DNA of 64,000 bases from Rhytidiadelphus loreus (GCA_947034895.1 OX344765.1:44149001-44213000); one strand, 5' to 3'; shown: positions 46,161-59,010, counted from the first letter of the stretch. A program made the numbers and translations. Notes: generated by a model from the letters alone, not told the origin.

Positions 46161-49100
46161 ATGCAATTACTAAAATATCCATCATCATCTTCAAAAAAAA
46201 AATCAGTAAAATCAAAATCAATAGATTAATCTCTGATGGAATATTTTATCTTATTTATATAAAATAGGAAAGAATGATAAAGACTTATTGACATGAGCAA
46301 ATTCATCAAGGATCAATAATTTAGAAAAATATTTTTGAACATTCTTAGAATTCAATCTCCATATTTTTATCAATACATAGTAAAAAAACTTAATTTTAAT
46401 ACAAATAAAGGATATTTATTACACATGCATTTTAATATTTTTTATTAATTTAAATGTTTATCATATTGATACTTTCACAAAAAAAAATTGACTAATAAAA
46501 TGCCAACTTCAAGAATATCATTAAAGTCCAAACATTATCAATGAAATTAGATATCAAAACTCATTGGTAAGGAATTAGGGCTTCATTTTATTTTCATATA
46601 ATCTAGGAGGGCGAGAATAAGACAAATCCTTGATGAATTAAAGGTTTATGTAGTCACTTTACATCAAATAATTTGCTGAAGTTATCACTAGAACTCTTTA
46701 TTTACATCAATGGCTCAAGTTGCATGAGCTCACTAACCAAATCGTTAAATTACAATAAACAGAGAGTTTACTTTGAGCATAGTTAGTGCAAATACTCTTT
46801 TTTATTTGTCATATCACCAAATTCCATAATTTTTTATTATCAATATAGTTTAACTTCTATTCAATTAATTGATAGGTACACACTAAGGAATCATTGTATC
46901 AATGCTGAAATAACCTTGGAATTAGCATTTTAGTTACATTATTTTAGTATACATCATATTCATATAATTTTAGAAATTAAAGTGTGCTAAAATGGCATTT
47001 GCTTCATAGTATATTATTTTTCAAATTAATGTTAAAGTATAGGGAAATGATATAACTGCGATGTTGATTTGCAATGAATACAACAACTTTCTAGTACATA
47101 TCTATCAATTAATAAAAATAAAAAAAGTGATAATTAATTAAATTCTTATGGTCAAAATTAGAGTTTGCAATGTGCAATTTTTCATACATAGAGTTGCAAA
47201 TTTACTATAGCAAAAGTTGTAAATGAATCATTTTTCTCTTAATCCTTAAAGGACATTTTAAGCCCTATAGGCATTTTGAAAGTCAAAACTTGAATTTTTA
47301 CATAGTTCATGATTTTAAATGTTTTTAAGCTTAAAATTTATAATTAGGCATATATTATAAATCTATAAAATTTCACTCAAAGTCATATGAGTGCCTTTAC
47401 TTATGGATTGTCAACCCTTACAAATCTATAATTCACCAAAGGTCTAAAAACTTTAAATCAATGTGTGGTAGATAAAACTTCAAGTTTTCTTTCTAAGAAA
47501 AATATACTTAGCACTAAAGTACTAGTTGGTGACCACATTTTCAAATTTCAAAGTCTTTTTCTTTTTATACTCCCCTTTTGCAACTATATATGAATGAAAT
47601 AATATTTTATATTTATTTTCCACAAATCAGAAATATGATCACAAATCTTCTATAAGTATAACATTTTTAGATTTCTTTGTAAAAATTTGAAATTATCATG
47701 AAATTTTGAATAAGAAGTGAAATACTTCATAGATCATATACAAAATATGCCATAAATTTTACCAAGAAATCAAAGTGAAAATGAATTTGTTAGACAAAGG
47801 AATAGAGAAAATGAATTGATATTCTTCAATCTCGAGGCTTTTGTCTCCCAATAAGTGAGAAATACACATGGATAAAAATATTTTTTCAAATTAAATGTAG
47901 AAGAAAAGGAGTACTAGTATCAAACTTCCAAGGGTAAGATCACTTCGGTTCAAATGTATTGCTCATTTATAAAGTTCACAAGTTCAAAAAAGAATTATAA
48001 TAAATTAAATTAGCTCTATTCTGAAATAAGAATAGTATGATTGTGAGTCTCTACTTACTTCAACCAAATCCTAATCATGTTGTGGAGCGTGACTATAATT
48101 ATAGATAAGGCTTAGAAACTGGGATTAAAAACCTAGAGAGTCCATGCCATAGTGTGTGTCCAAAAGACAAATCTATAATTTGTTTTAATTCCTAAAGTTC
48201 TTTCATGTTTAAAAACTCCAAATTGCTTCAAAATACTAGTCTCTAAAGGAAGGATAAAATCTTCATCTCTATCTATTTTTTAACAAATTCAACCTTAGGA
48301 CCCTTTAGTTGATTTGTTAGAATCACACCTTTGTCAAATTTCAAAATAAGAAACCTTAACAATTGCAAGATCATGATGCTTGAATTTCAACAAGAATCCA
48401 TTTTCAACTCTTAGTTTCCAAATGGTTAGATTTCATCTTTCAAACTTTTAACCCCAAAAATGTGTAGATCCTACAATAACTTACTTGGTACTTTTCATAA
48501 TATGTTGAAGAAACAACTTGGGAATACATGAAAAAAATTGCATATTCATGCTTGAGAAAATTAGTAAATAGAAGAAGTATAGAATGATTTAAAATATGAA
48601 ATTGTCAAGAATTTTGTTATGGAATTGAAAAATGCCAATACCAGTGGTTAGAATGTTCTAATAAACAATCTACATCCTATGATTTTGTTTTTCTAAAATA
48701 TTAAAAATTGAATTGAATAAAAGACTTCAAAATTTATTTTAGAGTATAGATTCCATAACTAGCTGCAAATTAAAATCCTCATAACTTTCATCTCATTAAT
48801 CAAAATGGAATGATTTAAAGCTTCACACACATATATATAAATTTGGACAACCAATTTTAAAATTTTAATTCATAAAAAAGCTTTTCTATGCATGAGCTCC
48901 AGAAGCTCCAAAAGAAAATATATCCGTGGATGGTCTTCACATAAATGCACCATTCCATATTCAAACACCATTTATTAAGAGTGAAGTAATTTACCATTTC
49001 ATATCTTTTCAATTTTTTTGGTAGTGTGGACAAAAACAGAGCCATGTCTAGATTGTGTGACAATTTTCTTTTCTATTATTTTCTAATGTCTCATTTTGAA

Positions 49101-49921
49101 ATGGATATCATGGCATTAAGTCCTTTCAAGAAGATAAGTTTTGTTTTTCAAAATTTTGGGAATTGTTTTTGGGAAAAAACAAACATTAGTCCCACAACTT
49201 TGAAATTATAGAAAAAATGTTAGAATAAGAGATAAAATACATGATAAAATCAACAAAAATATTATATTTATTTATCTTTCAATAGAAAAAAGAAATACAT
49301 GATTAATTCATTCATTCAAAACTTAAATTGTTGACAATTTTGGAATGATTTTAGGAATTACCAATGCAAATTGTAAGAATATTTGAGTGTGAAAATTCAA
49401 GACATATTGCAAGTTCTTAATGTTGATAATATACAATAAGAGATTTAGAAGTTAGATGTTGATTATGAATTCATTGAACTTTGGAAGTTGCTTGAGAGAA
49501 AAAGTGAAATATATCCTATAAGATTATTACAAACTTTGCCAATTCAAATACACAATCCATTTAAAATCCTTCCTAAGGTACTGTAAATAAACCATTGTCT
49601 AACCAAACATGGAAGATTGAACAAAAAAGAATGAAATTCGATATATGTTTTTATTTAATTTGAGATTCATGCTCTGTTATCATCAAAGATTTCAATGTAG
49701 GTATCATTCAAATATAATTAAATAATCCTTAGATATTAAATATATTAGTTGCTAACTTTGTGATTGCGATCAAAATTATCAGAATATTGTGAAGCAAAAG
49801 CTTCTCATGTAGAGCATAATGATTAGGAGCTATAATAAACATTCTATGCAAAATTTCAAAAAGAAAATAGAATTATGGTTTAAGTAGTTTGGTAAATTGC
49901 AAAATGCACACTCTCAACCTT
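46161..49921. other. Repeat-derived AT-rich spacer
   Basis: No gene is seen. From about 48520 to 48890 the sequence matches the interior of the TTAA family (AATTGTCAAGAATTTTGTTA, CATAACTTTCATCTCATTAA), so a further copy is embedded here. 48190-48400 is a copy of dispersed family L. Confidence 0.6.
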
Positions 49922-50820
49922 TTAACCCCTAAATACCCAAAGCATAGAATTAGAAACCTTCAAAGATCACCATAATTAAAGCTTAACATTTTGAACTTAA
50001 AGAAAAAAATTGTGAAAATTACAAACATTCAATCTACAATCAATTTAGAAAAGAATTTTCGATCATTTGGTTTCAAATTTGATTGAAAAACATTTTTTAG
50101 TGAAATATTTGATCTAACCATATGGATAAAATCTATGGAATGTTTTTGCAACTTTTGTTTGAAATTCATCATTAAATTCTTCTTCACCTCAAAATACCAA
50201 AGTCTTTTTTGAGTTTCTAGAAATTTGTTCTAAATTGATTAAAAATATTCAACATTTTGATAAGTTTTGTTAATTTTTTGAAATTGTAACCTTACAAATT
50301 CAAACTAGACATATTAGAGATCATATGGGGGAAAAAAATACAACAATATCACTTATGGATTGAAAGATTAGAATGTTTGATCATGGGGGCATTAAAAGTG
50401 TGAAAGTGATTTGAAGTCTTTCAATCCTCTTTTCACATGTCAAATCTAAAAAATTGGTCACTAGAAAAAATTATGAGCTTAAAGGGCATAACATGCATAA
50501 CTCCAATCAATTTATAACTTCTCTAAATCTACTCTAATTTTTTTTTAAATTAACTTCTAATGTGATTTTTTCTCCAAGATCTAGTGTATTTAAGGCTCAT
50601 TTTCAAGAGTCCTCAACATTAAAAAATCAAGATTTTCAAAATCTTGAATAGAAAAATCATAATCATTCATTTTCAAAATCAGATTTTTGATACTAAAACT
50701 AGACTTCACAAAGAATTTTTCAAAATATAAACTACTAAAAATTGTAATTTGATGAGGTTTTATTTAACTTCAAAGTTTTGCCAACACTAAAATTTGATGC
50801 CTCATGCATTTAGGGGTTAA
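49922..50820. mobile_element. TTAA-bounded repeat, subfamily I
   Basis: It starts TTAACCCCTAAATACCC and ends GCATTTAGGGGTTAA, an inverted pair, about 899 bp. The interior differs from copies A to D, so this is a separate subfamily with the same kind of ends. No coding capacity. Confidence 0.72.
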
Positions 50821-51172
50821 GAGTTGCATTTTATAGAACCAAACTTGGACTCCCCCTTGATCTTTAATCCCTAAGGGCCCCAACGCCCTAAGTTTGACCT
50901 CCTCCAACTCACATTTGACCATTATAATCTCATAAGCCTTACAATAAAAACTTCCACAATTTTCCCCAAAGTTGTCCTCCGTAATCCTCTTGCAATCTCA
51001 ATAGCCACCTCTCATGGATCTTATTTTTTAATCAGTGGGGCCAACTTGAATGGCAGCCGTGGCCTACTTAGGGGGTAAGTTTTGACCCAAAAAACATTTT
51101 TTTTAAACCAGTACACAGAGATCCATTTTCACTACACTTTTGACAACTAAGACCAAAAATGACTCAAAATCA
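50821..51172. other. Spacer, no gene seen
   Basis: A less AT-rich block (50850-51080) contains runs such as CCCTAAGGGCCCC but no open frame with a domain. It separates subfamily I from the foldback structure. Confidence 0.45.
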
Positions 51173-52170
51173 CTTGAAATGTACAGTCAGGTACCACAAA
51201 GTTACGAACTTTTTCAAAAACTTTACAAAACATATCACTGCTGCCAACTTTGATACCCTCCCGAAGGCTCAAAAATTGATTTTTTTCCATGAATTTTTTT
51301 TGGCAAGAGCGTATATGTGTTAATAACATCTTCGAAAAATTTCAAGGCTAAAAGACTTACACAAAAAAAGATATTTGAATTCTACCAATGTGTGTAGATG
51401 TGAAAAAACATTCACTGCTGTCAATTTTGAAACCCTCCCTAGGAGTGAATTTTTTTTCTTTTGCCATGAAATTTTTGTCATGAGGTCAACTCTATGTTAA
51501 TAACATTTGGTCCAAATTTCAAGGTCAGAAGATTTACACATAAAAAGGAATTCGAAATCTACCAACATGTGTCATTGAATGGGACAATTTCACTATTGCC
51601 AACTTCCATAAACATATTGGTAGATTTCGAATATCTTTTATTTTGTGAATCTTTTGAACTTTAAATTTGGCGTACATGTTATCAACATAGATTCAATCTC
51701 TTTAAAAAAAATTCATGGCAAAAACAAAAAAATTCAATCCTTGGGAGGGTGTCAAAGTTGGCAAGAGTGAAACTCTCCCTTACAAACACATGTTAGTACA
51801 TATCAAATATCTTTTGGGGGGTGAATATTTTGAACTTGAAATTTGGCACACATATTATCAATGTAGAGGTGATCTCATAACAAAAATTTAATGGCAAAAG
51901 AAAAAGTTTTCAATCCTTGAGAAGGTGGCAAAGTTGGGAGAACTGAAAGTCTACAACTACACATATTGGTAGACTTTCAATATCTTTTTTTTGGTGAATC
52001 TTTTGGCCTTGAAATTTGGCACAGATGTTGTTAACATAGGAATGCGCTTGAAAAAAAAATTCATGAAAAAAAACCAATTTTTGAACGTTCAGGAGGGTGT
52101 CAAAGTTGGTAGCAAGTTGGCAGGAATGAAAAAAAATTAGTATGTATATGGTACCTGACTGTACTTCAAG
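51173..52170. mobile_element. Foldback element built from mirrored tandem repeats
   Basis: The ends are inverted: CTTGAA(AT)GTACAGTCAGGTACC at the left and GGTACCTGACTGTACTTCAAG at the right. Each arm is an array of roughly 165-175 bp units. Left-arm units carry GTTAATAACAT, TTCAAGG and ACACA; right-arm units carry the complementary series around TTGGCACA, GTTATCAACATAG and GGGAGGGTGTCAAAGTTGG. Symmetry turns at about 51600. No protein is encoded. Confidence 0.82.
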
Positions 52171-52390
52171 GTTTTGCAACAGTACCCTAAACCCTGTGCA
52201 TCAAATGCAGGATGAAAAGCATTCATTTTGATTTTTGAATTGTGAAATCAACAATCATATTTCATTTTGTCCCGCCTGCCAACAGGGTTTTTAGGGTTAC
52301 TAATTCTGTTGCACTTGATACCCCAAATCATGACATGCTCTTCATTTGCAAAGTGCATCATTTTGTACCAAATCTATCGGCAACTTGCAG

Positions 52391-52702
52391 TAAGTTATGA
52401 GGTCCATAAAGCACTCAGGGTCTAGGATAAAAGCATTCTGTAACACAAAGGTAGATTTTGCTTTCTCACGACGCCAAAAAATGTATAAATAGTGTATATT
52501 TCACGAGGTGGATGCTTTCAGTGACTGTTGCATTCCAACTTCAAAAATTCATAACTAATTCCATGAAGATCCGAAAAATATGAAACGAATTGGGTTAGAT
52601 GCCAACTCCCTTTGTCTTTTAAGTAAAATGTACTGAAAAAATATTTTTCAAGAATCTGAATTTCACCAAATTAATGGGAGCTTTTATGGACGTCCTACCT
52701 TA
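52391..52702. mobile_element. MITE, family F copy 3
   Basis: The left end TAAGTTATGAGGTCCATAAAGC faces TTTATGGACGTCCTACCTTA at the right end. The interior AACTTCAAAAATTCATAACT and the GAAAAATATGAAACGAATTG block align with copy 1 (1317-1646). It is about 312 bp and non-coding. Confidence 0.78.
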
Positions 52703-54878
52703 GCATCAAAGCTGCTGCAACTCTTTCAGCCTTGCATACCATATAGAACAACAGTTTCTCACCATTCATATTGATGGAGATGGTCGAGTACATATGGTAT
52801 GTACTCCAGGGCTACATCTTAAGAACGCCACCTGAGCATTAGAGTACTGAATGATGAGGTATTGATGTTGTATTGAACCAAATAACTTAATAACAGACAC
52901 TCAGAGGACAACTGCAGTCCAAATCAGCCTTCATTCAACTCAACATTTATATGAAAAATTCTGTTGGCCATTTCTGAGGTAAGAATAAATTTGGCGCCTT
53001 ACCAATAACCAATGATGCATCCCAAACAAAACTAAATGGGATGATTCATCATTTTGCGTTTTCAATCATAACATTTGACAGTAGAAAACTTGCTTGAATA
53101 CAATAAGCTTTGATACCCGACAATAATTGTTTTTTTACTCATCAGTAGCAACTTCAAATTTCAAATTTGCAATGAATCATCACACTCAAGTCAAGGAACA
53201 ACACTTGGACACTTGTTGTAGTATAGGTTTTCATTGTCAATGTGGGATGAAACTAGATGATATTTCTCTAGGGTGAAATTGCAACAAATTTTGTGACAAT
53301 AGTCGTGATAGGGGGGAGGACACTGCATACTTAATATAATAGATCACATGAGAGATTAGACCAATTATGTGTCTTTAAAGCTTAGTCTATTAGTGCAAGT
53401 TTCTTCCTAGTGCAAAAAATACTAGTAGCAAATACTCTAGCCCTACAATAAAATATACTTAACCCTTAAAGGACAAAGGATCCCAATTTGTTTTTTCTAA
53501 GAACTTCGGTAGGTTCTATTGACTACATAATTAGAATTTTTTTAAATGAGATTTTAAGTGTGGATGCTAATTATCCTAATCTACATGTGAAGTTTTATTT
53601 TAGGTTGTTCCAATAAATATCACAAAAGTTATAAGGTTTTGGGGGGGTCAATGTCAAAGAAGACAACTAAAAATATATTCTAAAAATTAATTAATTAATC
53701 TTATTTGATTGTGTATTAGATTGATACCAATGTTGGTTGTGGTTTGGATTTTAGAGATATCAATCAAGAAATGATCTTCATTTTCAAAAGATATCATTAA
53801 CCTTGAGGTTAGTAGTTCCAAAATGTACTTAAATTTTTTTTAAATGTATTAATGAAATTAGGAATCATAGCTTGTGGACATCAATATATTGTTACGAGTT
53901 TCAACTTTTGAAAATGCATATGCCCAATGGCATCAACCACAACTACCCAATTATTGAATGGTTGATGGCGTTTAAGCCGAGGCTTAAGCTAGTACATGAA
54001 CAAACTACAAAAAAATTGGTTGTTGTATACATAGCTCAAGAATCTAACACAACATTACAAAAAGGAATGAACTTCATGATCTTATACTTTTTTAGAACCT
54101 CAAGAATTGTATTGTACAATTTTATTTTATTTTAGTCATCGCAATTATCCTACTCTAATTGGAATTCATGAAATTGCAACAATTCTATTTATAGCCACTA
54201 TTGTAGCTACTAATTGATTTAAAGTTTTTGAACTACATTAATGATATTCTTATACCATTCTAAATTGCACTCATGCTAATAATAAGAGGTTAAGAATTTA
54301 GAAATTGAAACCTCCAAGGTTAGTTAACAACAATGGTACTTCAATTGAATATTACTACTGCAACACTTGTATCAAAGGTAGTATGATAAATTTGAAACAA
54401 GATTGGTTTAGGGTTGGAATAACAATATTCAAATACAAGATGATATTTGGATTATAGTGACATCTACACCCAATACAAATTGATACCTACTTAGAAACAT
54501 TAAAACCATGCATTCAATTTCGAATAAAGAGGTTAAAGTTATGAGGAGTCTTATTTTGCAAGGAAGGAAGGAAAAACATATAAAGTAATATTTTAACTCA
54601 ATTTGAAAATTTCAAATATAAAACAAACAAACTGGATACAATACCTATTGATTACTAGAACATTCTTACAATTGGAATTAATAATTATTAATTTTTTGTA
54701 AAAAATAATTTCAATTTAGTTTTTTCTTTCATCCAATAGCACCTTCCACTTTATAAATTTTTTAAAGATGAAAATGAAAAAATTTGTTTAAATTTTCTTA
54801 AATATATTCTTAACCATTTTCCAAACATATTGGCTAAATTACAGATGTTTTACATATACATGTTTTTTTCTTGAAATG
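52703..54878. other. Spacer followed by repeat family H copy 2
   Basis: 52703-53460 is moderately AT-rich with no gene. From 53461 (starting AACCCTTAAAGGACAAAG) to about 54850 the sequence matches, diverged, 30640-32090. Its start resembles the TTAA-family ends. Frames such as 53872-54135 show no domain. Confidence 0.55.
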
Positions 54879-55347
54879 TTAACTGCTAAAGGACCAAACA
54901 TCGTTTTTGGGCAGCATAGCGATTTTGGGCAGCTTCCTACAAATGGGATTTTTATTTTTATTTTTTGAAAATTTTACACAATGTGTGCCCGAGGAGTAAC
55001 TTTAAGGCCCTCATAACTTTAGGGTGGCTACATACTTGAAAATTTTCAGATCATTTGGAATTGTACAACATACAGGAAAATTATAGTAAGTAGAAAGATG
55101 TGGAAAATGATTCAAAATACTAAATTGTTAAGAATTTAGTTATGGAATTGAAAAATGACAATCCTAGTGGTTGTAATGTTATAATAAACAATCTACACCC
55201 AATGTTTTTATTTTTTTTCAAAAAAATTGAAAATTGAGTTATATAACAAGCTTCAAAGTTTATTTTAGAGTAGAGATTCCATAACTACCCTGCAAACTAA
55301 AACTCCTCATAACTTTCATCTCATTAATCAAAATGGAATGATTAAAA

Positions 55348-55397
<50 letters not shown>

Positions 55398-55665
55398 TAG
55401 AGAACCAATTTCAAATTTTCATTTCTTAAAAAAGTAATTTTTTCAGATCTGCTTGAATTGCTTGTCCTGGGAAAGAAACTACTTTTTCATGCAATAACTT
55501 CTTAACCATGTAGTCAAAAATTATGAAAATTGTTGGGCCTTAAAGCTACTCCTCGACCACATGTTGTGTGAAAATTTCAAAGAGAGAAAATGAAAATTTT
55601 GTTCGTAGTGAACTACCCAAAAAATTATAGTGCCAAAAAATGTTGTTTGGGACTTTAGGGGTTGA
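54879..55665. mobile_element. TTAA-bounded repeat, copy D, with long terminal inverted repeats
   Basis: The left end starts TTAACTGCTAAAGGACC and the right end finishes GGGACTTTAGGGGTTGA. The inverted match extends inward about 140-150 bp, through GAGGAGTAACTTTAAGGCC at the left and GGCCTTAAAGCTACTCCTC at the right. The interior matches copies B and C. A TA microsatellite occupies 55352-55392. Non-coding. Confidence 0.8.
55352..55392. repeat. (TA)n microsatellite within copy D
   Basis: About twenty uninterrupted TA dinucleotides occur in the middle of the element. At the same interior position copies B and the 48.5-kb fragment have only a short ATATATATAAAT, so the tract expanded in this copy. 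Confidence 0.95.
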
Positions 55666-55786
55666 CAACTTGAGTCACCATCATTCAATTTGTCTATAAA
55701 AAGGTATTGAGTAAAGGAATTGATCCATTTCCAACTATTACCCCATTCTCACAATTTAGGCTCTTGCATTTTTTATCAACAATATA

Positions 55787-55893
55787 ATTGTAGGTGATAA
55801 CTCACGTATAGTAGTATTGTAGGTGATAACTCACGTATAGTAGTATTGTAGGTGATAACTCACGTATAGTAGTATTGTAGGTGACAACTCATG
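55787..55893. repeat. 29-bp tandem repeat, four copies
   Basis: The unit ATTGTAGGTGATAACTCACG plus TATAGTAGT starts at 55787, 55816, 55845 and 55874. The first three are identical and the fourth has decayed. The units abut directly without spacers. Confidence 0.95.
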
Positions 55894-56212
55894 TACAACA
55901 TGGTAAATAAGAACAACAAAAATGTCTAGGAGGTGTACATTGAAAGTATAAAATAATCACAACATGTACATTGAAAGCCACAATGGTCACCTACATCAGT
56001 TTCATAAATAGCTTATGGTTGGAAATTGATTTGCCTATAGATCAAGAATGGGACAAACAAACAATCTTCCCAAAAAAACAACCCACAATAAATTTTCTTT
56101 TGAGAGAAAAATTGGGAAAAATTATGAAATCCTTCTTAAATCTATTTCTCTACATGGAATTTTTTCATCAACCTTCCCCTACGCCACAGATAGGCTGAAT
56201 TCCTTAAAGTAG

Positions 56213-56606
56213 TATGCTCTAAAAGCGCCCATTTAAGAGTCGATCCGCCTTTTTCATAGGCTTACATGGACAAAATTATTTTTAGATCATTTTTCAGAGA
56301 AAGAGAAATGGATGTGGAAACTAACACAACTGATTTTGTATTTTTTTTCAAGCATTTTTGAATTACTTATAAATTTTCAAAGATTCAGGACATAGGCACC
56401 TATTTGTGACCATAGATCTCCCAAAATCTGTCCACTTGCAATTTCTAAAGAGATGTGCGAAAATCAAAGGCTGTTGCAATAGAAAAAAAATTCTTGATGC
56501 ATTTAATTACTAAAGTGGTCCATTTAAGGATCACCCCATCTCCATTCTTCACTCCCAAAAGGGGCGATTTGAAGAAAGCAAGTGCTTTTAGAGCATACTA
56601 CCTTCA
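56213..56606. mobile_element. MITE, family G copy 2
   Basis: AGTAGTATGCTCTAAAAG at the left faces CTTTTAGAGCATACTACC at the right. The interior (AACACAACTGATTTTGTATT, CCATTTAAGGATCACC) aligns with copy 1 at 9433-9807. It is about 394 bp and non-coding. Confidence 0.8.
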
Positions 56607-58698
56607 GTGGTTGGAAATACATTCACAGTCCACAGTTGACATTGGTACGTATTTCTAAATTCGTGAACATTTCTAATTGTGCAAAACATATCTTGTAATT
56701 GCACGTACAAACATGAGAGCAAATCTACCGTTTGGCCGAGGGGATATTTGACAACAAATGAATCCCAGGTCCATCAGCACCTTCACGTCCTTCTCTCCGT
56801 TCACAGGCCCCATGTGAAGCCCACCAGAGCACCGTACCCGGAGAAGTGAGAGTCTAGTGGCAAGACATGTGACTGATGAGGTCCCAGGCACAAATTGAGA
56901 GCTGCATTGGACCTTCAATTCACGTTGCCCCCCCCTACCCCCCAATTTTCCTGCTGGACTGTACCTCCTCATCCGGACCCGAGATCGAAAAGACCTGGCT
57001 GCAGTTGTTGGTGTCCAACATGTGTGAGACATCACAGCTCATGCAGCCAGCATTGAACATCTTTGGACACTTGGTCACTTGAATGACAATGATCCCTGAG
57101 TGTGTATCTTAGCTAGCTAGGCACTCTTGAAGCACCCCTGGCAACACCAACCATAGGCAGCTCTGTTGTGTTACCAGATCACAACTGACGATCATGGGTT
57201 AGATTTCAGGTTAATAATGCAAGTTCGACCGTGACGTTAACATCAACCTGTTGACAACAAGCCTAACTTCTAGCTACAATCATATGTATGGTGGATAAGT
57301 GCTCCAGGGCTCAGGGCTGGCCAAGGACATGTTTGGCGGAGCTAACACAAGTGTGGACGTGTAAAGTAATTTGGCAAAGCTTTTGTGCACATGTATGTGT
57401 CCTCCAGGTAGTTGCAGTGTCGATAAGCCGTAACTACACCTGAAATCGCACAAATGAGCAATTCAACATGATTCCCATTTTTATATTGAAAAGCTTTTCG
57501 TAGGGTTTTTTTGGGTAATCAAAAGCGGATTCTAGATTTTTTTTTACTTAGAATACATGTTTAGGACACCATATGAATAAACTACCAAACTTTCAAAGGG
57601 CTCAAAATAGGTGTTTCTAAAATTGACTATGGACTCTCATGAATAGTGGGAGTACATTTTAGGCAAGAATCTAGATTGATCAATTTTAGAAAACAATCAA
57701 AATTAGGTGTGGTTACCTTATATTTGATCAAATGTGAATGACGAAATTCAAGAAGGATGGACTCCCTTTCTTGTGTGGTTGTTGCAAGGTCCCATTGATA
57801 CCAAGATACCAAGATGGAGATGAAACCCTAAACCCTTTCAAACTAAGGTGAACTGTAATGAAGAGATTCATTCAACAAACTTGTGACTTTGAGGTGATGA
57901 TTGATAGGGTGTAATGTTGTTTGTGAATTGATGATTTCAGCAGTAGAATGGAAAACATTTGGCAAGTAGTATGTTCAAGATTTGACTTCAGTTGGAGTAT
58001 TCATCATCAAATTGTGGAACTTGATTTCAAGATCTTGGCTCTAGTCTCAGGAGTTTGTTTGCCTACAGCAGTCCTCATTTTCAGTGCTCCTTGAAACATG
58101 CCAAATTAGCTAACTGTGGCCACAGACATGTCATTGCCCGTGAGATATGAAAGTTCTACAGTTCTACTGAACAGTAGCGCACTCCTGACATAGCTCCGAG
58201 TCTTAAAAGGACTGACGAGAATTTCAAAGAGCTTAACGGGCTCCCAAGTCCCAATCTTATGATGCATTCAGAGACCTTATCATTACACACTTCACTCGTC
58301 GTTGACATTTTTAAGTTCTGCCACTGAACAACTGTTATCGTGATTGTCAGTGCGCGGGTATGCAGTAGCCGCTGAACTACTGAACCTTGTAAGTTAACAT
58401 TCCTGTCCAGAAATCAAAACTTTAAAATTGGTTGACGTGAGGTAAGGTAAAGGTAGCAGCAACCTTTGACCAACAAGAGAATTACCAAGCTGATTTCCAT
58501 CTAAAGCTTCAGTTAGGGAAGAACTAGCTGCAGGTAAGTAGATCTTTCTCTCTGAACAGTCTGAAGGGTCTGCTCAGGAACTGGATTGCCTACTAAATAC
58601 TAATTATTGAATTGTCAGGCCAAAGAAGAAGATCAGCTCCTAAACTTTATCATCAGGGTGCACCGATATTTCTGGCAGAACAGAAGAATTATTGCAAA
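56607..58698. other. Less AT-rich region without a recognised gene
   Basis: 56700-58650 has a base composition closer to that seen around the real genes. Open frames occur on both strands at 56673-57082, but none shows a domain I recognise and no set of splice sites joins them convincingly. AAACCCTAAACCC occurs at about 57825. It could be an unrecognised gene, a non-coding transcript or a decayed element. Confidence 0.4.
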
Positions 58699-59010
58699 CT
58701 AAGGTAGGTGGCTTAAAAAGCGACACTTTAAGGGCTGTTAGGACTTTTTGATGTGTTTAAGAGGCACAAAAATATTTTCCCTTATTTTTCACTTGAAGAA
58801 GAATTGATGCGGAATCTAACACAAGTGGTTTCATATTTTTCGGAGCATTTATGAATTATTTATGAATTTCCAAAGAATTCTGCCATAGGTATTTGTGATC
58901 CTAGGCCTTGCAAAACCCACACACTTGTGGTCTGAAAAAAGATATGGTGTGACCAAAAACAAGCAGTGAAGCATTGAAAAAGTAATACTTAAGGCTCCTA
59001 AATGTGACCT
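58699..59010. mobile_element. Diverged MITE, family G relative
   Basis: It begins CTAAGGTAGGTGGCTTAAAA, then carries family G phrases in order: ATCTAACACAAGTGGTTTCA, GAGCATTTATGAATTATTTA, and GCCATAGGTATTTGTGATCC. The right end is not clear, so the limit is approximate. Confidence 0.6.

Noticed and set aside
55787..55893. CRISPR-like array of 29-bp repeats
   Set aside because: The units abut without spacers and lie in eukaryotic nuclear DNA; it is a simple tandem repeat.
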